In this document: positions 1 to 4,897 of the stretch, one piece after another
How the letters are laid out: the number at the start of each line of letters is the position of its first letter
Numbering within the stretch: position 1 is the stretch's first letter
Assembly: GCA_028293265.1 (NCBI GenBank)
Contig: JAQGPB010000094.1
Location: forward strand, 1 to 5,534
Length of the DNA stretch: 5,534 nucleotides
Origin: Pedosphaera sp.
Lineage (GTDB): Bacteria; Verrucomicrobiota; Verrucomicrobiae; Limisphaerales; Pedosphaeraceae
Direction of reading: 5' to 3'
Position numbers and translations under genes: made by a program
The notes under the pieces: model-generated
Told to the model about the DNA's origin: nothing
Databases searched by the model: none
Seen by the model: only the letters and a program-made list of their open reading frames with translations

Positions 1-462
1 ATCGCGCGCGGTATTTTGGCTGATGGCAATGACGCGGTCCTGCCGCCGGGCGAGCTGGCGGACCACCACGCGTCCATAGAACATCCGCCGCCAATCATAT
101 TTGCGCGCGACGCGAAACGGCGCGAGATCATGAATCGTGGCCACCAGCGCGCAGGGCTGCGGCCAGAGCAGCCGGCGGTAGCTTGGCACGTGCAACACGT
201 CCAGTTTGAATTGGCGCGCGAGCCTGGGCAGCTCGGCCTGGTGCCAGAGAATGTTTTTTACGGGCGGGCGAAACGATTCCGGCACGCGAACGATGCGCAT
301 CCGGTCCGCAAGAAAATCAAACAAGGAAACATCTTCCTCCAAAACGAACAGCGTGAATTCGTGTTCCGCGCCGGGCAAGAAAGCCCGCAGCAGCGCAAAC
401 AGATACTGGGCGATCCCCGTCCGACCGCGCTGAATGACCGAAGTCGAGACACCAATGTTCAC
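1..462 (-). CDS. GT4-type (GT-B fold) glycosyltransferase, N-terminal part, 3' end outside window
   Basis: Probable sugar-nucleotide-dependent glycosyltransferase acting in the cytosol on a lipid-linked or growing glycan. The visible 154 codons form the N-terminal Rossmann half of a GT-B enzyme: a first beta strand (residues 1-10), a glycine-containing loop and helix (RGRTGIAQY, 12-20), LHVPSY around 90-95, TIHDLAPFR around 109-117, and VIAIS followed by a Thr/Arg near the window edge, a usual arrangement in GT4 proteins. The C-terminal donor-binding half with the E-x7-E motif lies outside the window, so donor and acceptor cannot be named. The start is GTG at 460-462, overlapping the TGA of the upstream gene (GTGA), with GGAG 7 bases upstream. 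The nearby ATG at 467-469 is out of frame. It is the last visible gene of the operon, presumably translationally coupled to the GT26-STAS gene. The family call is fairly sure; the specificity is unknown. Confidence 0.85.
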   Translation of the reverse strand, partial: MNIGVSTSVIQRGRTGIAQYLFALLRAFLPGAEHEFTLFVLEEDVSLFDFLADRMRIVRVPESFRPPVKNILWHQAELPRLARQFKLDVLHVPSYRRLLWPQPCALVATIHDLAPFRVARKYDWRRMFYGRVVVRQLARRQDRVIAISQNTARD

Positions 463-1940
463 GCTGCATCTCCGAGCAGGGAAGCTTCGAGCCGCGCGAG
501 GCGGAGGACATTGCGGACCGCGGGTTGCGCGCCGGTGAAGTTCAATTGCAAGCCTTCGCGTTGCGCGAAATTCCGCGCGCGCACCATGACTCCCACGCCG
601 GTGCTGTCCATGAACCGCACATCCGAAAGGTCAATCACCCATTGGCGTTCCGCGGCTCCGTTCGCGGCGAGCCGCAGTTCGGTTTGCTGCCAGACTGGTT
701 CCGCGTTCACGGCGGTGATCTCGCCACGCCAGCCCAGCGAACCCGGACTCCGGCCCGGCCTTTCCCGCACCAGTTCGTGCTGTTCCAATGTCCGGCTTTT
801 GATCAACTTTCGGGCGATGGCCAAATCCTCGGCGCACACGAAATACTCGTCGAGGCGCATGAGCGACAAGGCCCGCTTCACGGCCGGGTGCGGGTTCAGC
901 AAAATCAACTGGCGATCCCGGGCATGGAATTGTTTTTGCAGGCGTATCAGCCAGCCCACGCCCGTGCTGTCAATGAATTCAACATGCTTCATCGGCAGCA
1001 GGCAGTGGCGGTCATCGTCCGGGACGAGGCCGGACAATTGCGCTTCATGCTGGACTGCCGCAAGGTCGAGCCGTTCCGGCAATTCGACCCATCGCCAATC
1101 CGCGGTTGAACCGGACTTGAGCGGTGTTTGGACATGGCCCGGTTTGCTTTTGAAACCGCGAAACTGCATCCGCCACCATTGCGCAAGAATGGCCCCGGCA
1201 AAAACGCGGAGGTCGCGAAAATAGCGCCGGTAAAGCCGGCGCGGTTCCTGGCACAACCGGAAAAGCCATTCCGTGCCGGTGCGCTGCATCCAAAGCGGCG
1301 CGCGCTTCAATTGCCCGGCCAGAAAATCTATCGTGCCGCCCACCCCGGCGGCGACCGGTACGCCGAGCGATTGATAGTGCATGGCAATCCATTTTTCCTG
1401 CTTGGGACAGCCGAATGAAACGAAGAGCAGATCGGGCCGCGCTTCGGCGATGCGCCGCTTGATTTCCTCGTGATCCATTTCGAGCAATTGGTTGAAGGGC
1501 GGAGAATACCCAGCGACGGCCAGTTGCGGATGTTCGGCTTTCAGATTGGCGATGGCGCGGTCCATGGATTCCGGCGTGCCGCCCAAAAAAAACAGGCGCA
1601 GATTTTTCTCCGCCGCCAGTTTGATCAATAACGGCACAAGGTCCGATCCGGCCACGCGTTGGGGCAGGGGATTGCCGAGCCAGCGTGAGGCCCAGACCAG
1701 CGGCGTGCCGTCGCAAAGCACCAGATGCGCCTCCAGCAAAATCCGGCGCAGCTCGACATCCGTTCGCGCCTGCGTCAAGAAATCCACGTTCGCGGTGACG
1801 AAATAGTGCGGCCGCCGCGAGGCCACCATCCGTTCCACGAGCGCGATGGCTTCCTCCGTGGCCACATTGTCAAAGGGCACTCCAAGGATGGCAATTCCGG
1901 GATGTGATTGAGGCGCAGGGGCTGTCGCAGTGGTGTTCAT
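459..1940 (-). CDS. WecG/TagA/CpsF-family (GT26) glycosyltransferase fused to two STAS domains
   Basis: A 493-residue protein in three parts. Residues 15-260 are a complete GT26 enzyme, the family that adds N-acetylmannosamine-type or related sugars to undecaprenyl-diphosphate-linked acceptors in enterobacterial common antigen, teichoic acid linkage and exopolysaccharide synthesis. Seen: GVPFDNV (20-26), FVTANVDF (47-54), LCDGTPLV with the conserved Asp77, FFLGGTPES (117-125), FGCPKQEKW with Gln181, and the basic/aromatic tail motif RAPLWMQRTGTEWLFRL (213-229). After a linker (about 262-281) come two STAS domains (about 282-382 and 400-493), each with FIDSTGVG or FMDSTGVG (serines 325 and 446). 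GT26 enzymes normally end near 240-260 residues, so the tandem STAS tail roughly doubles the length. The start at 1938-1940 is supported by GGAG 7 bases upstream and by the ATGA overlap with the upstream gene; an in-frame ATG at 1989-1991 lies inside that gene. Sugar specificity is unknown; regulation by STAS is inferred. Confidence 0.93.
   Translation of the reverse strand: MNTTATAPAPQSHPGIAILGVPFDNVATEEAIALVERMVASRRPHYFVTANVDFLTQARTDVELRRILLEAHLVLCDGTPLVWASRWLGNPLPQRVAGSDLVPLLIKLAAEKNLRLFFLGGTPESMDRAIANLKAEHPQLAVAGYSPPFNQLLEMDHEEIKRRIAEARPDLLFVSFGCPKQEKWIAMHYQSLGVPVAAGVGGTIDFLAGQLKRAPLWMQRTGTEWLFRLCQEPRRLYRRYFRDLRVFAGAILAQWWRMQFRGFKSKPGHVQTPLKSGSTADWRWVELPERLDLAAVQHEAQLSGLVPDDDRHCLLPMKHVEFIDSTGVGWLIRLQKQFHARDRQLILLNPHPAVKRALSLMRLDEYFVCAEDLAIARKLIKSRTLEQHELVRERPGRSPGSLGWRGEITAVNAEPVWQQTELRLAANGAAERQWVIDLSDVRFMDSTGVGVMVRARNFAQREGLQLNFTGAQPAVRNVLRLARLEASLLGDAA
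462..743 (-). other. STAS domain 2 of the GT26 fusion protein
   Basis: Residues about 400-493, to the C-terminus. It has the textbook motif WVIDLSDVRFMDSTGVGV (434-451) with Ser446, then LQLNFTGAQPAV and NVLRLARLEASLL as the closing helix. It resembles domain 1 in layout but differs at most positions, which suggests an old tandem duplication or two separate acquisitions rather than a recent copy. Confidence 0.88.
470..473 (-). promoter_or_regulatory. Ribosome binding site (GGAG) of the GT4 gene
   Basis: On the minus strand GGAG is followed by 7 bases and then GTG. The site lies inside the last codons of the upstream GT26-STAS gene. It decides in favour of the GTG start over the out-of-frame ATG directly after GGAG. 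Confidence 0.6.
795..1097 (-). other. STAS domain 1 of the GT26 fusion protein
   Basis: Residues about 282-382. It reads as a strand/helix STAS fold of the anti-sigma antagonist type: an initial strand ending at LPERLD, then HVEFIDSTGVGWLIRL (319-334) with Ser325 at the position phosphorylated in SpoIIAA-like proteins, the strand LILLNP, and PAVKRALSLMRLDEYF (352-367), the usual final helix pattern. The strand before the motif reads CLLPMKHV, with Pro where Asp is common, so this copy is somewhat divergent. Confidence 0.85.
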
Positions 1941-2722
1941 GGTGAGTCTCCAGCTAAATTGGGAAAAGTTTCGTCGCTCCAGGAGCGGCATTGGATTTGC
2001 AAACCGGGGCAGGGCACGGCGAGCGCCGCTTTGAATCCGGCGGCCGGGTTAAAATCGTGCATCGTCCATTTCGCCGCCGCGCGGACGTCTTTGAAAATGC
2101 TGAGCAGCCGCGCCGGTTCGCCGGGGAGCATCGAGACCTCGACCTCGCCGAGCATTTCGCAAATGCCTTCGCCGGTGGCTTTCAGCCAGGCTTCCTTGCG
2201 CGTCCAAAGATTGAAAAAGCCGGCCTGCTTCTGCTCGGCGGGCAGGGATTTCAACTGCGCCGTTTCGCGGGCTGAAAAAAATCGTTCCGCGATGTCTTCG
2301 GCGTCTTTCATGGGACGCAGCCGCTCGACATCAACGCCGACCGGGCAAACCTTGCAGACGGCAAACACCGCCAGATCCTCCGAATGGGCGAGATTGAAAT
2401 GAAGCCCTTCCTTTTCCGTTTGGCAGGCCAATGAGGGCTTGCCGCGTTCTGCATAATCGAATTTGATTTGCCCCGGTTCCTGTCGCAAATAGGGGCCCAA
2501 AATTGAGCGCAATAATCCGCGTCCAGCGACGAAGCGGCTTCGATCCCGGTCAAACAGGAACCGGCCGGCGCGGGTCTGTTCATCGGGCGAAAGTGTCAGT
2601 GCGAAGGCAGCGGCGCGTTGAGGGGCGGTCAGCAGACTTGCGGCCCAGACATGGACCTCACGCGTGCCCAGCGACCATTCGGCGGATGACGGTCTTGGCC
2701 AATTCAGTTCCAAGTTTTTCAT
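1937..2722 (-). CDS. Sfp-type 4'-phosphopantetheinyl transferase
   Basis: Transfers the 4'-phosphopantetheine arm of coenzyme A to a serine of acyl or peptidyl carrier proteins, making the active holo form; acts in the cytosol. At 261 residues it has the length of the two-lobed Sfp class rather than the roughly 120-residue AcpS class. Seen in order: GRGLLRSIL (67-75) in the N-lobe, GKPSL (94-98), FNLAHSED (109-116), VGVDVE (128-133) with the Mg-binding pair Asp131 and Glu133, FFSARE (148-153), and WTRKEAWLKATGEG (173-186) with Glu177 and Lys181. All key residues are present, so it is probably active. The start ATG lies 9 bases after the stop of the nucleotidyltransferase-like gene; no Shine-Dalgarno sequence is visible, so coupling is likely. 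Its stop overlaps the GT26-STAS start (ATGA). No carrier protein or synthase gene is in the window, so its target is unknown. Confidence 0.93.
   Translation of the reverse strand: MKNLELNWPRPSSAEWSLGTREVHVWAASLLTAPQRAAAFALTLSPDEQTRAGRFLFDRDRSRFVAGRGLLRSILGPYLRQEPGQIKFDYAERGKPSLACQTEKEGLHFNLAHSEDLAVFAVCKVCPVGVDVERLRPMKDAEDIAERFFSARETAQLKSLPAEQKQAGFFNLWTRKEAWLKATGEGICEMLGEVEVSMLPGEPARLLSIFKDVRAAAKWTMHDFNPAAGFKAALAVPCPGLQIQCRSWSDETFPNLAGDSP
1948..1951 (-). promoter_or_regulatory. Ribosome binding site (GGAG) of the GT26-STAS gene
   Basis: On the minus strand GGAG is followed by 7 bases and then ATG at 1938-1940. It lies within the end of the phosphopantetheinyl transferase gene. Motif and spacing match the site before the GT4 gene, and the site supports the shorter start over the ATG at 1989-1991. 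Confidence 0.65.
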
Positions 2723-2731
2723 GGTGTTGAT

Positions 2732-3883
2732 TCAGCCGTAATTTTCCCACAAACACCGGTACGCCAGCATCAAATCCTGCCAGCAGGCGCTGCGGGCGCT
2801 CAAATGATTCTGCAGCCGCTGCATCAGCGCGGGTTCATTCACGGCGTCCTCGTCCCAAAGGAGCAAACAAAGCGCGTCGAAAAGCCGTTCGCGCGGATAG
2901 CGAAACAACCTGCCGTCCAACAGCGCGCGGGCGCCGAATGTTTTTAGGCCGAGCAGGCCGTTGCGCCAGGCGGGGGTTTCCGGGCATTTTCCTACGCCGG
3001 CCAGCGCGTAATCCCGTGCGGAGGCAAAAGCATGATTCAAACGGCGGCTCTCCGACCAGAGCCAGAGCTGGCGGCCCAGACTGTGCAGTTCGGTGAAAAG
3101 CAATTCGAATTCGCTTTTGGATCTGGTGCAGCCGCGCCGGGGATGGAGTTTAAATTCAACACCCTCAGCATGATGCCGGCGCACTTCTGCGAGATCGGGA
3201 AGCAAGGGCGATGATTTCAATTTGAGCAATCGTGCGCGGCGCTCGCGGCAGTTCCAATGATAATGCCCGAAAACCGTCAACACGGCGTCCCCAAAGCCCA
3301 GTTGCGCCTTGGCCAGGTTGCGTCCCACAAAATCCATCTGTTCCGCGGTGAGCATTGGCTGGCGGAGAAAATCACGCGCCAGCAACAGGCCCGAACAACG
3401 GTTGAACAAAAGGCGCGCGGCCTCGCTATCAGGAATGCGGTCCGCCGCCAGATGATGTTCACAGCCTTGAAACATATTCCCGTCGCCGAAAATGATTTTA
3501 TGGCCGGCCATCAAATCATAGCTGAACATGGACACGCCGCTGCACCGCAATTTATCGAGGGAGTGAACCTTGAATTCAACATGCAATCCGGCCTGGGGCG
3601 AAAGGCGTTCGCCCAATTCACGCAAAGCGGCTCGATGCCGTTGATCCGCAAGCAAAATATTGCCGCGTATGAACACGTAAAATTCCAGATCGTTGTAAGG
3701 CCGGTCGCCGTCGCTGGTTTTCAACACCCCGCCCTGGCCGCGACCGTAACCGCCGCCCAGCACCAACCCTTCAAGCGCGGATGGCGGCACGATTTGTTGC
3801 ACGCCGGACAAAATGCCGCGGCAGGTTTGCGCCAGTTGATTTTCCAGCGCATCGCTGCCATCCATGGTGAAGCGTGAGTTCAT
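2732..3883 (-). CDS. Pol-beta-type nucleotidyltransferase-fold protein of unknown substrate
   Basis: A 383-residue protein. The N-terminal 140 residues carry the nucleotidyltransferase signature: a glycine-rich helix-capping motif GGGYGRGQGG (43-52), then NDLEFYVF with Asp65 and Glu67 as likely metal ligands, and VEFKV with Glu103 as a candidate third acidic residue. DLMAGHKIIFGDG (123-135) follows, as in many stand-alone nucleotidyltransferases. The remaining 240 residues are mainly helical, with many Arg, Leu and Trp, and I do not recognise them. The family moves a nucleoside monophosphate to a protein, RNA, metabolite or drug; which applies here cannot be read from sequence. The ATG at 3881-3883 overlaps the TGA of the glycosyltransferase gene (ATGA). 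The open frame runs further upstream to 4012, but only within that gene. A second candidate start is the ATG at 3863-3865. Neither has a clear Shine-Dalgarno sequence. Confidence 0.8.
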   Translation of the reverse strand: MNSRFTMDGSDALENQLAQTCRGILSGVQQIVPPSALEGLVLGGGYGRGQGGVLKTSDGDRPYNDLEFYVFIRGNILLADQRHRAALRELGERLSPQAGLHVEFKVHSLDKLRCSGVSMFSYDLMAGHKIIFGDGNMFQGCEHHLAADRIPDSEAARLLFNRCSGLLLARDFLRQPMLTAEQMDFVGRNLAKAQLGFGDAVLTVFGHYHWNCRERRARLLKLKSSPLLPDLAEVRRHHAEGVEFKLHPRRGCTRSKSEFELLFTELHSLGRQLWLWSESRRLNHAFASARDYALAGVGKCPETPAWRNGLLGLKTFGARALLDGRLFRYPRERLFDALCLLLWDEDAVNEPALMQRLQNHLSARSACWQDLMLAYRCLWENYG

Positions 3884-4785
3884 TGGCGGTAAAAAGTCCA
3901 ACCGGCCCTGAACCCGGCGAGCCGCGCAAGTCGTTGTTGCCAGCGGATGCGCACGGCGTGGGGAAATTCCTGCAGACGACGGTTTGCGGCACAAAAGCGA
4001 AAATCCCGCCACGCATCGGCCAGCGCGCCCAAGAACACCGTCCGCGGCCAGTTGAATTTTGTCGGCGCGCTGGGCCAGACTGCAGCCAGTGCCTTGCCTT
4101 CGCCGAAACTGCGCTTGGCCGCTTGCGCGGGGGTGTAGTTGTGGGAATGCATGACCACTGAGCTAGGACAGTAGCGGACTTGATAGCCTTGTGCGCGGCA
4201 CCAGCGCGTGTATTCGTCGTCCTCCGAGTATTGCAGTTTCTCCAGAAAACCGCGCTGCGACCATATATCCTTACGCAGGCCGCTGCTTACCATGCTGAAA
4301 AAATGGTCCCAATGGGCCGAGGCACGGTCCTGGCCGAAGCAGCGCTCATAGTCGCAGGCAAAAACTGCCTGGCAATCCGGACGCGGAATTTGCCGACCGA
4401 AAACCGCCGCTGTTTGCTTGTCAAACAATGCCTCCACCAGCGAACGCAGCCAGTTGTTTCCTTGTGGCGTGGCGTCAGCATTAAGGAAAATCCCAAACTC
4501 CGAGCGCCCCAGTTGCATCCCCAGGTTCATGACGAGGCTGGGATTGTAGTCCTCCGGCTTGATTTGGATGAAGTGGCGCGGTTGTACGTGGCGGATCAAG
4601 TCCACCGAACCGTCCGTAGAGCCGGAATCAATCACGATCAATTCCCAGTTCCGGTATTCCTGTGCCTGGAGCGCGGGCAGCGTATCGCGCAAAGCCCAGC
4701 CTTCGTTGAATGAGCGCACGATGATGCTGACCAGCGGCTCACTCATTGCTTTTTGCATTGAAGAACCCATGAACTCGTCGTGCAT
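3880..4785 (-). CDS. Family 2 (GT-A) glycosyltransferase
   Basis: Inverting glycosyltransferase that uses a nucleotide sugar and a divalent metal to extend a glycan, probably at the cytosolic face of the membrane. In the 301-residue product: PLVSIIVRSFNEG (17-29) is the first nucleotide-binding strand, IVIDSGSTDGS (50-60) the typical second motif, FLNADATP (100-107) contains the metal-binding D-x-D-like site around Asp104, and YSEDDEYTRW (186-195) supplies the catalytic ED pair. MHSHNYTP (212-219) fits the late histidine region of this family, seen for example in rhamnosyltransferase-like members. No membrane segment is evident. In-frame ATGs at 4785, 4770, 4758 and 4744-4746 all precede the conserved core, and none has a good Shine-Dalgarno sequence. 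The longest is given, but the last (MSEPLVSII) would suit the family as well. It is the first gene after the 112-bp gap and probably leads the operon. Donor and acceptor are unknown. Confidence 0.92.
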   Translation of the reverse strand: MHDEFMGSSMQKAMSEPLVSIIVRSFNEGWALRDTLPALQAQEYRNWELIVIDSGSTDGSVDLIRHVQPRHFIQIKPEDYNPSLVMNLGMQLGRSEFGIFLNADATPQGNNWLRSLVEALFDKQTAAVFGRQIPRPDCQAVFACDYERCFGQDRASAHWDHFFSMVSSGLRKDIWSQRGFLEKLQYSEDDEYTRWCRAQGYQVRYCPSSVVMHSHNYTPAQAAKRSFGEGKALAAVWPSAPTKFNWPRTVFLGALADAWRDFRFCAANRRLQEFPHAVRIRWQQRLARLAGFRAGWTFYRQ

Positions 4786-4799
4786 TCAGGCGCGTTTGA

Positions 4800-4828
4800 C
4801 ACATAATTGTCACAATGGACAAGCTCAA
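4800..4828 (-). promoter_or_regulatory. Weak candidate promoter for the glycosyltransferase operon
   Basis: On the minus strand TTGAGC (4823-4828) and TATGTG (4800-4805) are separated by 17 bases, a poor match to sigma-70 boxes. The palindrome would lie in the spacer. If real, transcription would begin almost at the first ATG, which would favour one of the internal starts. Placed mainly because this is the only intergenic gap in the window. Confidence 0.17.
4806..4816. promoter_or_regulatory. Candidate operator: 11-bp palindrome with neighbouring TGTCAC repeat
   Basis: ATTGT-C-ACAAT is a perfect inverted repeat around one central base, 21 bases before the first ATG of the family 2 glycosyltransferase gene. 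TGTCACAAT within it (4808-4816) recurs as TGTCACGAT at 4831-4839, 23 bases apart, and a related TGTGTCAAA lies on the other strand at 4795-4803. Repeated half-sites upstream of an operon suggest a regulator binding site, but no regulator can be named and chance is possible. Confidence 0.3.
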
Positions 4829-4897
4829 AATGTCACGATTGCGCCCAAACTCCATGGGGCGTATTGCCCACGGTTCAGATTTTGCCAGGCGAGGCTC

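Noticed and set aside
525..1109. A 194-codon plus-strand frame across the STAS-coding region
   Set aside because: It is opposite two well-supported STAS domains and has no conserved motif of its own; antisense shadow.
16..1224. A 402-codon open frame on the plus strand opposite the GT4 and GT26-STAS genes
   Set aside because: The product is low-complexity, rich in Arg, Ser and Pro, with no recognisable motif. The minus strand across the same bases encodes clear conserved domains, so this is an antisense shadow in G+C-rich DNA.
1941..1991. N-terminal extension of the GT26-STAS protein by 17 residues
   Set aside because: It lies inside the phosphopantetheinyl transferase gene. The downstream ATG has GGAG at proper spacing, and the GT26 domain begins after it.
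2275..2281. A seven-base A run (T on the coding strand) in the phosphopantetheinyl transferase gene, considered as a slippage site
   Set aside because: It encodes the Phe-Phe of a typical FFS motif of the family and the frame continues intact; nothing suggests a functional slip.
3257..3877. A 206-codon open frame on the plus strand opposite the nucleotidyltransferase-like gene
   Set aside because: It mirrors the minus-strand gene with its motifs and shows no domain, start signal or operon partner of its own.
3884..4012. N-terminal extension of the nucleotidyltransferase-like protein by 43 residues
   Set aside because: These codons lie wholly within the 3' end of the family 2 glycosyltransferase gene and give a non-conserved, Arg/Pro-rich peptide. 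The ATGA overlap at 3880-3883 is the more natural start.
4842..4861. Hairpin CGCCC / GGGCG with a 10-base loop after the HD-GYP gene, considered as a terminator
   Set aside because: The stem is only 5 bp, the loop is long, and no T run follows on the minus strand, so it does not look like an intrinsic terminator.
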